Below are positions 21,747 to 30,930 of a stretch of DNA of 64,000 nucleotides, one piece after another. Each line of letters opens with the position of its first letter. Within the stretch, counting starts at the first letter, position 1. The notes under the pieces are model-generated. The model did no database searches, had not been told where the DNA came from, and worked only from the letters and a program-made list of their open reading frames with translations. The stretch comes from VRUE01 sp963770315 (GTDB lineage: Bacteria; Actinomycetota; Thermoleophilia; Solirubrobacterales; 70-9), in contig CAVYPC010000002.1 of the NCBI GenBank assembly GCA_963770315.1, positions 620,001-684,000 of the forward strand, in the 5' to 3' direction. The position numbers were made by a program, and so were the translations under genes.

Positions 21747-23715
21747 TCAGAGTAGGGCGGCCAGGTGCTCAGGATTGGTTACCGGTACCCGGCAGCTGAA
21801 GTTTTCGCACACGTAGGCCGCGGACAGGCCGTCGACTTGGGCGCGGCCGGCGAGCAGGGGTGGGGTGTTGCTGCCTGCCGGCCCGCCGGCGAGGGCCAGG
21901 TGGGGCCGGTATTGCGAGCGGGCGACGGCTGCCAGCTCGCTCAGGTCGCCGCCGATCAGCGCCACCTCCTTGGTCGCCGCGAGCTGGAAGTCGAGCGCGC
22001 GCAGCAGGTGGGCGAAGGCGTTTGGTTGGCGCGGTGCCGCTTTGGCGAAGAGGCGCAGCACGCCCTCGGCCTGCTCACCATAGGAACGCTCCCCCGTCAG
22101 CGCCTCCAGCCTCAGCAGACCGAGCGCGGCGGCGGAGTTTCCCGAGGGGATCGGGTGATCGCCGATCTCCTTGCGGCGGGCGATCAGCTCCTCGTGGTCC
22201 GCGGAGGTCGAGAAGAAGCCTCCCCGCTCGGGGTCGCCGAAGCGCGCGATCATCGTGTCGGCCAACGATCTCGCCTCGTCGAACCAGCGCTGCTCGAACG
22301 TCGCTTCATACAGCGTCAGCAGCGCCTCTAGGAGGAAGGAGTGGTCCTCCAGGTAGGCGTTGAGGCGTCCTTCGCCGTCCTTGTAGGTGCGCAGCAGGCG
22401 GCCACCGGGGCCGCGCAGGTCGCGCAGGACGAACTCGGCGCAGCCGCGCGCCGCGTCGAGGTAGTCCTCGCGCCCCAGGACCCCGCCGGCCTCGGCCAGG
22501 GCGGCCAGCATCAGCGCGTTCCAGGAGGCGAGGCGCTTGTCGTCGAGCCCCGGATGCACCCGCTGCGAGCGCGCCTCGTACAGCGCCCGGCGAGCCTCGA
22601 GGAGGCCGTCTGGCTCAAGCCCCGCTGCGCCGGCGGCCAAGTGCAAGATGCTCTTGCCCTCGAAGTTCCCCGCCTCGCTGACGCCGTAGAAGTCGCCGAT
22701 TGCGTCCGCGCCCTCGCCCAGCACGGCGCGCATCTCCGCCGGCGTCCAGACGTAGAAGCGCCCCTCCTCGCCCTCGGAGTCGGCGTCGAGGGCAGAGTAG
22801 AAGCCGCCCTCGGGGCCGCGCATCTCGCGCAGCGCCCACTCGAGCGTCTCTTCGCAGACCCGCCGGTAGCGGTCGTGGCCGAGGGCCTGCCAGCCGTGCA
22901 GGTAGGCGCTCGCCAGCTGCGCGTTGTCGTAGAGCATCTTCTCGAAGTGGGGGACGAGCCAGCCCGCGTCGACCGAGTAGCGGGCAAAGCCGCCGCCGAC
23001 CTGGTCGTAGATGCCGCCGGCCATCATTGCGTCGAGCGTCCGCTCCACCGGCTCGAAGGATCCCGCGGGCGAGCAGCAGCTCCAGCGCCGAGGAGGGCGG
23101 GAACTTCGGCGCACCGCCGAAGCCGCCGCGCTCCATGTCCGCCGTCTCGACGAGCGTCGCAGTCGCGCTCTCCATGAGATCCGCGCCGGGCGCCTCCCCC
23201 GAGGGCTCGATCGCCCCGATCGCGCCCAGCTGCCGCCGCGTCTGCGGCGCCCGCTCGCGCAGCTCCTCGCGGCGGTTCTCGAAGGCGTCGACGACGGCTT
23301 CCATCACCATCCGGAAGCTCGGCATCCCGCGGCTCTCGTCGGGGGGGAAGTACGTGCCGCCGTAGAAGGGCACGCCGTCGGGGTCGCAGAAGACGGTCAT
23401 CGGCCAGCCGCCGTGGCCGCTCATCGCCTGCACCGCCTCCATGTAGAGGGCGTCGACGTCGGGCCGCTCCTCGCGGTCGACCTTGACGCAGACGAAGTGC
23501 CCGTTCATATAGGCGGCGGTCTCGGGATCCTCGAAGGACTCGCGCTCCATCACGTGGCACCAGTGGCAGGCGGAGTAACCGACCGAGAGCAGGACCGGGC
23601 GGTCGAGCTCCCGTGCCCGTGCCTGCGCCTCCTCGCCCCAGGGGTGCCAATCGACCGGGTTGTCGCGGTGCTGCAGCAGGTAGGGGCTGGTCTCATGCGC
23701 CAGGCGGTTCGCCAT
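21747..23715 (-). pseudogene. DUF255 thioredoxin-domain protein (YyaL/spermatogenesis-associated type), frameshifted
   Basis: The 5' part, from ATG at 23715, encodes HETSPYLLQHRDNPVDWHPW and a thioredoxin-like CxxC (SACHWCHVMERESFED). It continues through GGWPMTVFCDPDG to SSALELLLARG near 23065. The rest (FEPVERTLDAMMAGGIYDQV, HFEKMLYDNAQLASAYLHG, the alpha-toroid domain to 21747) is in another frame. A single-base change near CGCGGGATCC (~23055-23070) explains this. Both parts are otherwise well conserved along ~650 residues, so this is a recent mutation or a sequencing error. The family's function is poorly known. Confidence 0.8.
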
Positions 23716-23768
23716 GCCCTCACACTACCCGCGGACCAGCGAGGCCAACTATTGGGTGAAGGGAGTCG

Positions 23769-25259
23769 ATGAAACTGGGTCGCAGTCCCGGAAATCGGCC
23801 CGTTTACAAAAACTTGGTGCCCCCATACATCTACCTTGCCGGGGTGGCGAACGAACGACTTCCTGCTCAGAGCGAGCCGGCCATCGAAGCTGTGCTCGAG
23901 AAGCTCGAGGAGAGCGATCGCGAGGTGGTGCTGGCGGCGCTGCGGCGGGCCGAACGGACCGAGGCCGAGCTTCGCTATCTGGCCGACCACGACTCGCTGA
24001 CGGGACTGCTCGATCGTCGCCGCTTCCGCACCGAGCTCGACCAGTACGTCTCCTTCACCGCTCGATACGGCGGCCGCGGTGCGGTGATGATCATCGACAT
24101 CGACGGCCTCAAGGCGGTCAACGACTCGCTCGGCCACCACGCCGGCGACAACCTGATCCGCCAGGTCGCCGCGGTGATGCGCGAAAGGATTCGCGCCACC
24201 GACATCGCCGCCCGCCTCTCCGGTGACGAGTTCGCGATCCTGATGCCCCAGACCGAAGTCGAGGGGGCGCTGCAGCTCGGCGAGGATCTGCGAGAGCAGG
24301 TGGCCGAGAGCGTCAAGCCCACCTCGGATTCCGGGCAGGCGACGATCAGCGTCGGCATCACGATGTTTGGAGGCGAGAAGGGGCTCAGCTCGGGGGCGGT
24401 GCTGGTCGCCGCCGACCACGCGATGTACCGGGCGAAGGAGGGGGGGCGCAACCAGATCGCCCTCTTCCGCGACCCTGGCGAGCCGCAGCGCGATCCGGCC
24501 CGCCGTCAGACCACCGCCGCGAGGATCCGCGACGCGCTCACCGGCGACCGGCTCAGCCTTCACACCCAGCCGATCCGCAACCTCGCCTCCGGCGGGATCG
24601 AGCGCTATGAGCTGCTGTTGCGGATGACAACCGAGGAGGGCGAGCTGCTGCCGGCGGCCTCTTTCATCGAGGCGGCGGAGCGCGCCGGCATGGTCCAGGA
24701 GCTCGACCGCTGGGTGGTCGCCCAGGCGCTGGAGCTGCTTGTCGAGCGGGAGCGCCAGGGGGCGCCGCTGTCGCTGCACGTCAATCTCTCCGGTGCCTCG
24801 CTGACCGACGTCTCGGTGCTCGAGTTCATCGAACGGCGCCTCGACGAAGGCGGCGCCGATCCCTCCAGCTGCACCTTCGAGATCACCGAGACGGCGAACG
24901 TTTACGACTTCGACGCGGCGGCTGGCTTCGCCGACCGGCTGACCGACTTCGGCTGTCAGGTCGCGATCGACGACTACGGTGCCGGCTTCGGGCCCTTCCA
25001 CTATCTGAAGCGGATCCCCTTCGACCTGATCAAGATCGACGGCGCCTTCGTGCGCGACATGCCGCGCAGCGACGCCGACCAGCTCACCGTGCAGGCGATC
25101 GTCCAGATCGCCCGCGGGCTCGGCAAGACGACGATCGCCGAGTACGTCGAGGACGATCAGACCGCCCAGATGCTGCGCGAGTACGGGGTCGACATGGCCC
25201 AGGGTTTCCACCTGGGCCGCCCGGTCGGTCTCGACGAGGCCTTCGCCCAAACCACTTAG
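23769..25259 (+). CDS. GGDEF-EAL protein (c-di-GMP turnover)
   Basis: A 496-residue cytoplasmic protein. A coiled segment (residues ~35-70) leads into a GGDEF domain (~70-235), with SGDEF (151-155) instead of GGDEF. An EAL domain (~250-490) has E281 in ELLLRM, HVNLSG, EITET, DDYGAG (401-406), K422 in IKIDG, E461 and Q478. Most EAL catalytic residues are present, so phosphodiesterase activity is plausible. The Gly-to-Ser change in GGDEF is tolerated in some cyclases, so synthesis remains open. No membrane segment or sensor domain is clear. It is divergent from the DUF255 gene. Confidence 0.88.
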   Translation: MKLGRSPGNRPVYKNLVPPYIYLAGVANERLPAQSEPAIEAVLEKLEESDREVVLAALRRAERTEAELRYLADHDSLTGLLDRRRFRTELDQYVSFTARYGGRGAVMIIDIDGLKAVNDSLGHHAGDNLIRQVAAVMRERIRATDIAARLSGDEFAILMPQTEVEGALQLGEDLREQVAESVKPTSDSGQATISVGITMFGGEKGLSSGAVLVAADHAMYRAKEGGRNQIALFRDPGEPQRDPARRQTTAARIRDALTGDRLSLHTQPIRNLASGGIERYELLLRMTTEEGELLPAASFIEAAERAGMVQELDRWVVAQALELLVERERQGAPLSLHVNLSGASLTDVSVLEFIERRLDEGGADPSSCTFEITETANVYDFDAAAGFADRLTDFGCQVAIDDYGAGFGPFHYLKRIPFDLIKIDGAFVRDMPRSDADQLTVQAIVQIARGLGKTTIAEYVEDDQTAQMLREYGVDMAQGFHLGRPVGLDEAFAQTT

Positions 25260-25268
25260 ACGCCGCCC

Positions 25269-26705
25269 TCAACCGCGCAGCTCGGCGCGCTTGATCTTGC
25301 CGCTGGCCGTCTTCGGCAGCTCGGCGGCGAACTCGACGATGCGGGGGAACTTGTAGGGAGCGGTCATGCGCTTGCAGTGCTCCTGCAGCTCCCTGGCCAG
25401 CTCCTCGCTCGGCTCGCCCTCGCGCAGCACGACGATCGCCCGCACCACGGCGCCGCGCTCGGGATCGGGGGCGGAGACCGCGGCGGCCTCGGCGATCGCC
25501 GGGTGGGCGAGCAGCGCCGCCTCGACCTCGACCGGTCCAATCCGGTAGCCGGAGGAGACGATCACGTCGTCTCCCCGGCCCTCGAACCAGAGGTGGCCGT
25601 CCTCGTCTTCGCGGACCAGGTCGCCGGTCGGCCACCACTCGCCCTCGAAGCGCTCGCCGTCGAGGTATCGCGAGAAGAAGGTGGGGGAGGAGGGGGCCTT
25701 CAGCTGGAGCTCGCCGTCGACCACGCGAACCGCGATCCCCGGCAGCGGCTCGCCCATCGAACCCGGCCGCACCGGCTCGCCGGCCAGGTTGCCGCAGATG
25801 TGGCCGGTCTCGGTCTGGCCGTACCCGTCGGCCGGCTCGGTGCCCATCGCCGCGGCGAAGGCGGCAACCGTGTCCGCCTCCAGCGCCTCGCCCGCGGAGA
25901 CCATGCGTCGCAGCGCGGGCAGTGGGCGCAGCTGGGTGCGTTTGGCGAGCATCCGGTACTCGGTCGGCGCCTGGCAGAGCACGTTGACGCCAAGCGCCTC
26001 GGCCAGGTCGAGTCGCTCGGCCGGGTCGAAGCGGCCGTCGTGGATCACCGCCGCGGCGCCGGTCAGCCAGGGCGCGAGGAAGACGTTGCGGGCCGACTTC
26101 GACCAGCCCGGAGCGGTGGTGCACCAGACCAGCTCGCCGGGTCGCGAGCCGAGCCAGTGCTCGGCCTGGGCGCGCTGGCCCTCCAGGTAGCGGTAGGCGT
26201 GGACGACGCCGCGCGGCTCGCCGGTGGTGCCCGAGGTGAAGACGATCAGCGCCGGGTCCTCGGCGTCCATCGTCTCGATCGCCGCCGGCGTCTCCTGCGG
26301 ACGGTCCTCGTCGAGGGTCTCGGCGACCTCGTCCAAGGTCATCGCCGCCACCCCGTCGGGCAGCTCGCCGAGCAGATCCTCGCCGATGACGCAGAGCGCC
26401 GGCCCCGCCGCGCTCGCCCTCAGCTCGAGGTCGTGGCGGCGCAGCTGTGGGCTGCAGGGCAGGGCGACGGCGCCCATGCGCCAGCAGGCGAGCAGCGTCA
26501 GCGCCCACTCGATCCGGTTGCCAACCAGGGTCATCACCACGTCGCCGCGGCGCACCCCGCGCGCGGCGAAGGCGCCGGACAGCCCGGCCGAGCGCGCGAT
26601 CAGCTCACCGAAGTACCAGTCGCGCCGGTTGCCCTCGGCGTCGACCGCGACGATCCCCAGCCGCGAAGCGGGCGAGCGTTCCATCGTGCCCTCGATGAAG
26701 TTCAC
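25269..26705 (-). CDS. Acyl-CoA synthetase (AMP-forming, medium-chain type)
   Basis: A 478-residue member of the ANL superfamily. The P-loop-like A3 motif is IVFTSGTTGEPRGVVH (residues ~152-167). A5 is DGYGQTETG, A7 is WWPTGDLVREDEDG, A8 is GRGDDVIVSSGYRIGPVEVE and A10 is LPKTASGKIKRAELRG with the catalytic Lys near the C-terminus. It activates a carboxylic acid to acyl-AMP and then acyl-CoA. Sequence style resembles benzoate/medium-chain fatty acyl-CoA ligases. It lies between a GGDEF-EAL gene (convergent) and an MMPL exporter. Substrate not determinable. Confidence 0.9.
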   Translation of the reverse strand: MNFIEGTMERSPASRLGIVAVDAEGNRRDWYFGELIARSAGLSGAFAARGVRRGDVVMTLVGNRIEWALTLLACWRMGAVALPCSPQLRRHDLELRASAAGPALCVIGEDLLGELPDGVAAMTLDEVAETLDEDRPQETPAAIETMDAEDPALIVFTSGTTGEPRGVVHAYRYLEGQRAQAEHWLGSRPGELVWCTTAPGWSKSARNVFLAPWLTGAAAVIHDGRFDPAERLDLAEALGVNVLCQAPTEYRMLAKRTQLRPLPALRRMVSAGEALEADTVAAFAAAMGTEPADGYGQTETGHICGNLAGEPVRPGSMGEPLPGIAVRVVDGELQLKAPSSPTFFSRYLDGERFEGEWWPTGDLVREDEDGHLWFEGRGDDVIVSSGYRIGPVEVEAALLAHPAIAEAAAVSAPDPERGAVVRAIVVLREGEPSEELARELQEHCKRMTAPYKFPRIVEFAAELPKTASGKIKRAELRG

Positions 26706-26747
26706 GCGCGGCAGTCTGCCGCAGTGGATGCCGGGGCGGTGCGCCGC

Positions 26748-28913
26748 TCAGGCGGGGGACTCGCCGGTGGCTTCTTCGATCGGCTCGGCCTCCGAGATGC
26801 CCCACCGCTCCTGCACCCTCCGCAGGGGGCGCGGCGCCCACCAGTTCCAGTCGCCGAAGAGGCGCATCAACGAGGGGACGAGCAGGGCGCGGACGATCGT
26901 CGCGTCGATCATCACTCCAAAGGCCATACCGATCGCGATCTGCTTGACGAAGAAGACCGTGCTGACGCCGAAGGCGAGGAAGACGATCGCGATCGCCAGC
27001 GCCGCCGCGGTGATCACCCGACCGGTGCGGCCGATCCCGATCGCGACCGCCTCTTCGTTGCTGGCCCCGAGGTCGTACTGCTCTTTGATCCGCGATATGA
27101 CGAGGACCGCGTAGTCGGTGGCGAGGCCGAAGATGACGGCGAAGAGGAAGACCAGGCTGGTCACCTCGATCGCTCCCGGCCCGGTGTAGTCGAGCGGGCT
27201 GTCGAGCCAGCCCGCCTGGAAGGCGAGGACGAGGATGCCGAGCGTCGCGCCGAGGGTCAGCGAGTTCATCAGCAGCGTCTTGATCGGCAGCAGGACCGAG
27301 CCGGTGAGGAGGAAAAGCAGGATCAGGGTGGTCAGGCAGATGAGCCCGACGACGAGCGGGGCGTGGTCGAGCAGGCTCTGCTTCTGGTCGATGAAGCCGG
27401 CGGTGTTGCCGGATACGAGCGTGCTCGAGGCGCCCGGTGGGGAGAGGTCGCGGATCGTGTGCACCGAGTCCTGCGCACCGGCATGGAGGGCCGGTTCGGT
27501 GAGGGCGAAGTTGGCGAAGGCGACCTGGCCGGGAGCGCGGGCGAAGGGGGCGCCAGCGGCGACATCGTCAACGGCTTCGATCTGTCGCTGGAAGTCGGCC
27601 AGCTGCGCATTGCTCGCCCGTCCGTCGACGGTGACCGTGACCGCCTCGGTGACGTCGCGCGGGTAATGCGCTTCGAGGTACTCGTAGGCTTCGTGGGAGG
27701 GCTTCCCGGGCGGCACCGCTTCGGCGCTGGGGCCGGTCAGGGTCGTCCACAGCAGCGGCGCCGCTGCTAGGAGCAGAAGCGCCGAGCTGGCCAGGGCGAC
27801 GGCGACCGGACGGCGCATTACGCCGCGCGCGAGGCGATACCAGCCGTCGGAGGTGTCCGAGACCGCCGGCCCGCGGCGAATCGAGAGCGCGTCGATGCGC
27901 GTCCCGAGCAGGGCCAGCAGCGAGGGCACGACGAGAACCGCGATGATCGAGGAGAGCACCGCAACCGAAGCGCCGGCGACCGCCATCGAGTAGAGGAAGC
28001 GCTGCGGCATGAAGACCAGCGCCGCCATTGCCGCCGCCACGGTGAGGCCGGAGAAGACCGCGGTGCGGCCGGCGGTTTGGACGGTGCGACGGTGCGCCTC
28101 CCGCGATGCACCGTCGCGCCCGATCTCCTCGCGATAGCGCGAGACCAGAAGCAGGGCGTAGTCGACCGCGAGCCCCAGACTGAGCCCGGTGGCGATGTTG
28201 AGGGCGAAGACCGAGGTATCGGTGACGCCGGCCATCAGCCGCAGCACGAACAGCGTGCCGACGATCGAGACGCCCCCGATCAGCAGCGGGATCGCCGCGG
28301 CGACGACGCCGCGGAAGACGAACAGCAACAGCAGCGCCAGGATCGGGAAGGCGATCAGCTCGGCCTTGGTCAGGTCGGTTTTGGTCTGGTCGTTGGTTTC
28401 GTTGAAGCCCGCGGCAAATCCGCCCATCTGGACGTCGAGGGGGCTGGAGGCGACCAGCGGTTCGACGCCTTCGGCGGCGATGCCGCCGGCGTCCTCGATG
28501 TCCGTCGTCGAGAGGTAGCCGGTGATAACCAGCGATTCGCCGTCGCGGGCGATCAGCTCGGCGCCGGCGCGGCGATCGTGCAATGGGTTGACGACCCGGC
28601 CGACGTATTCGACCTGCGACATGCCGCGGCTGAGCCGGTCGACCTCGCGGCGTACGGCGGGGTCGCCGGTTTCAAGCGGCCCGCCGCCTGGAGCGCGGAC
28701 GACCAGCGCGATTGCCGGGTTCGGGTTGTAGCCGAGCGATTCGTCGAGCAGCTTCGTCGCCCGCTCGCTCTCCGAGGCGCTATCGGTGAATCCGGCCGCC
28801 TTCAGGTGCTGCTCGACGTTGTGGCCGATCGCGACGGCAAAGACGGCGAATATCGCTACGGCGATGAGGACCCGCTTCGGATGGTTCCAGGTCAGGTCGG
28901 CGATTCTGGTCAT
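26748..28913 (-). CDS. MMPL-family RND exporter, HxlR-linked
   Basis: A 721-residue MMPL transporter beginning MTRIADLTWNHPKRVLIAVA, with two MMPL modules and D-Y proton-relay sites (GLSLGLAVDYALLLVSRYRE and FGLATDYAVLVISRIKE). It ends in a short cytoplasmic tail. It is a close paralogue of the protein at 37060-39189, sharing the start RIADLTWNHPK and NVEQHLKAAGF. It is divergent from an HxlR-type regulator across a 103-bp gap with a perfect palindrome, so it is probably an inducible efflux or lipid-export pump. Confidence 0.88.
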   Translation of the reverse strand: MTRIADLTWNHPKRVLIAVAIFAVFAVAIGHNVEQHLKAAGFTDSASESERATKLLDESLGYNPNPAIALVVRAPGGGPLETGDPAVRREVDRLSRGMSQVEYVGRVVNPLHDRRAGAELIARDGESLVITGYLSTTDIEDAGGIAAEGVEPLVASSPLDVQMGGFAAGFNETNDQTKTDLTKAELIAFPILALLLLFVFRGVVAAAIPLLIGGVSIVGTLFVLRLMAGVTDTSVFALNIATGLSLGLAVDYALLLVSRYREEIGRDGASREAHRRTVQTAGRTAVFSGLTVAAAMAALVFMPQRFLYSMAVAGASVAVLSSIIAVLVVPSLLALLGTRIDALSIRRGPAVSDTSDGWYRLARGVMRRPVAVALASSALLLLAAAPLLWTTLTGPSAEAVPPGKPSHEAYEYLEAHYPRDVTEAVTVTVDGRASNAQLADFQRQIEAVDDVAAGAPFARAPGQVAFANFALTEPALHAGAQDSVHTIRDLSPPGASSTLVSGNTAGFIDQKQSLLDHAPLVVGLICLTTLILLFLLTGSVLLPIKTLLMNSLTLGATLGILVLAFQAGWLDSPLDYTGPGAIEVTSLVFLFAVIFGLATDYAVLVISRIKEQYDLGASNEEAVAIGIGRTGRVITAAALAIAIVFLAFGVSTVFFVKQIAIGMAFGVMIDATIVRALLVPSLMRLFGDWNWWAPRPLRRVQERWGISEAEPIEEATGESPA

Positions 28914-28966
28914 CGGGGAGTCCTAACGGCGAGGGGACGGAGACGTGAAGCGAGGACCGTACCAGA

Positions 28967-28988
28967 TTTCAAAGTTGATGCTTTGAAA
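28967..28988. promoter_or_regulatory. Operator palindrome between MMPL and hxlR
   Basis: TTTCAAAG-TTGATG-CTTTGAAA is a perfect 8-bp inverted repeat. Its right arm overlaps the hxlR -35 element, and it lies 53 bp before the MMPL start on the other strand. Likely the binding site of the HxlR protein. Confidence 0.7.
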
Positions 28989-29010
28989 AACAAATTAACG
29001 CTGTTACCAT
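28983..29010 (+). promoter_or_regulatory. Promoter of the HxlR gene, leaderless
   Basis: -35 TTGAAA (28983-28988), 16-bp spacer, -10 TACCAT (29005-29010), then 6 nt to ATG29017. There is no Shine-Dalgarno sequence. Confidence 0.65.
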
Positions 29011-29016
29011 CGGTTC

Positions 29017-29697
29017 ATGCCGCGTCGCGAATACGACCAGTCCTGCAGTCTCGCCTGCGCTCTCGACCGGATCGGCGAGCGCTGGTCGCTGCTGATCGTC
29101 CGCGAGCTCTCGCTCGGGCCGCTGCGTTTCTCCGACATAGCCCGCAACGTCGGCGGCGCCCCCACCGACGTCGTCACCAAGCGGCTGCGCGACCTCGAGA
29201 GCCATGGCATCGTGTGCCGCCGCGAGCTCGACCCGCCGGCGACGGGCGTCGCCTACGAGCTGACCGAGCTCGGTCGCGGGCTGGAGCGGCCGATGCTCGA
29301 GCTGGGGCGCTGGGGGCTGAACTTCGAGCAGGTCGCCGACATCGCCAACCTCGCCCCAACCTCGCTGGCCAACGCGTTCCGCGTCGTCCTGCAGCCGCGG
29401 CCCGACGCGATCCTGACCATCGGCCTGCGCAGCGGCGGGCAGTCCTACCGGCTGCGGATCGAGGACGGCTGGATCGCGGCATCCCGCGGTGAAGCCGTTG
29501 ATGCCGAGCTCAGCCTGGCTGGCGATCCCGATGACGTGCTGGCGTTGCTGGTCGCCGGCGAGGCTGGTGAGGATGGCGTCGAGATCGAGGGCGACCGCGA
29601 GGTGCTGGCGGAGCTACGTTCGATGGTCGTTCTGCCCGACGGCCTGCGCGCCGCCGCGCTGGCCGAGATCGGCGCGGCGGCGCCGATCCCCACCTGA
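29017..29697 (+). CDS. HxlR-family transcriptional regulator with SCP2-like C-terminal domain
   Basis: A 226-residue protein. Residues ~1-100 form an HxlR winged helix: CSLACALDRIGERWSLLIVR, PLRFSDIARNVGGAPTDVVT and LRDLESHGIVCRRELDPPAT. Residues ~120-220 resemble a small SCP2-like ligand domain (ILTIGLRSGGQSYRLRIEDG, LLVAGEAGEDGVEIEGD). The lipid-binding-like domain suggests it senses a hydrophobic ligand. Its position opposite the MMPL gene, and a palindrome overlapping its own -35 box, suggest autoregulation and control of the exporter. Confidence 0.82.
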   Translation: MPRREYDQSCSLACALDRIGERWSLLIVRELSLGPLRFSDIARNVGGAPTDVVTKRLRDLESHGIVCRRELDPPATGVAYELTELGRGLERPMLELGRWGLNFEQVADIANLAPTSLANAFRVVLQPRPDAILTIGLRSGGQSYRLRIEDGWIAASRGEAVDAELSLAGDPDDVLALLVAGEAGEDGVEIEGDREVLAELRSMVVLPDGLRAAALAEIGAAAPIPT

Positions 29698-29703
29698 GCT
29701 GGC

Positions 29704-30915
29704 TTAGCGCAATTCCGCCGAGCTCTTGCCGAGCAGCTGCCGGGCGACGATCAGCAGCTGGATCTGCTGCGTGCCCTCGAAGATGTCGAGGATCTTGGCG
29801 TCGCGGGCCCACTTCTCGAGCAGCTCGTTCTCGCCGTAGCCGACGCTGCCGCAGAGCTCGACGCAGCCGAGCGCCACGTCGACGCAGGTGCGTCCCGCCT
29901 TTGCCTTCGCCATCGAGGCCTGCAGCGAGTTCGGCTTGCCGTTGTCGGCCATCCAGGCGGCCTGCAGGGTGAGCAGCCAGGCTGCCTCGTAGTCGGCCTC
30001 CATCTCGAGGAAGCGGGCGCCGGCGGCGTGCTGGCAGAGGGCGGGGGTGGAGTAGTCGACCTCGACCCCGGCCTCGGCGAGGCGGGTGCGCGTCTCTTCG
30101 AGCGCCGCGCGGGCGACGCCGACGGCCATCGCGGCGACCAGCGGCCGGGTGTTGTCGAAGGTCTGCATCGCGCCGCCGAAGCCCTTCTTGTCCTCGACGT
30201 CGGAGCTGCCGAGCAACGCCTCTTTCGGCACGCGGCAGTCCTGCAGGGTGAAGTTGGCCGTGTCGGAGGCGCGGATCCCGAGCTTGTGCTCGAGCCGGTC
30301 GAGCTTCAGCCCGGGGTTGTCGCGCTCGACGATGAACGACTTGATCGCCGCCCGGCCCATGGAGCGGTCGAGCGTTGCCCAGACGACGATCAGGTCGGCG
30401 CGGTCGCCCGAGGTGACGAAAATCTTCTCCCCGTTGAGGACGTACTCGTCGCCGTCGAGCTCGGCGGTGGTGCGGATCGCGGCGGAGTCCGAGCCGGCTT
30501 CGGGCTCGGTGATCGCCATCGCCGCCCACTTGCCGCCGTAGCGCTCGAGCTGCTCCTCGGTCGCGACCGAGGCAATCGCCGAGTTGCCGAGCCCCTGGCG
30601 CGGCATCGAGAGCAGCAGGCCGACGTCTCCCCAGCAGAGCTCGATGATGCCGAGCACGGTCGAGAGGTTGGAGCCGTTGCGGTTCTCGCCGCCCTCGCCG
30701 TTGGACTCGCGGCGCACGCCGGCGGCACCGGCACCGCCGATGTCGGAGCCCTCGTTCATGCCGTCGATCAGCGACGCCAGCATGTCGAGCTCTTTCGGGT
30801 AGGAGTGCTCGGCCTCGTCGTACTTGCGCGAGATCGGCCGGAAGACCTCGGTCGCGACCTGGTTGGCCTGGCTGGCCAGTGGCTTGAACTTCTTCGGTAT
30901 CTCGAGGTTGATCAT
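29704..30915 (-). CDS. Acyl-CoA dehydrogenase
   Basis: A 403-residue flavin enzyme with the usual N-terminal helical, middle beta and C-terminal helical domains. Motifs are MAITEPEAGSDSAAIRTTAE (FAD and substrate contact, residues ~135-155), YVLNGEKIFVTSGDRADL and a C-terminal DIFEGTQQIQLLIVARQLLG containing the catalytic-type Glu. It should introduce the 2,3-double bond into an acyl-CoA and pass electrons to ETF. It is last in the thiolase-fabG-maoC operon, 15 bp after a second dehydrogenase; such pairs sometimes form heterotetramers for bulky or sterol-derived substrates. Confidence 0.9.
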   Translation of the reverse strand: MINLEIPKKFKPLASQANQVATEVFRPISRKYDEAEHSYPKELDMLASLIDGMNEGSDIGGAGAAGVRRESNGEGGENRNGSNLSTVLGIIELCWGDVGLLLSMPRQGLGNSAIASVATEEQLERYGGKWAAMAITEPEAGSDSAAIRTTAELDGDEYVLNGEKIFVTSGDRADLIVVWATLDRSMGRAAIKSFIVERDNPGLKLDRLEHKLGIRASDTANFTLQDCRVPKEALLGSSDVEDKKGFGGAMQTFDNTRPLVAAMAVGVARAALEETRTRLAEAGVEVDYSTPALCQHAAGARFLEMEADYEAAWLLTLQAAWMADNGKPNSLQASMAKAKAGRTCVDVALGCVELCGSVGYGENELLEKWARDAKILDIFEGTQQIQLLIVARQLLGKSSAELR

Positions 30916-30930
30916 CTTCTGCCTTTCGCT

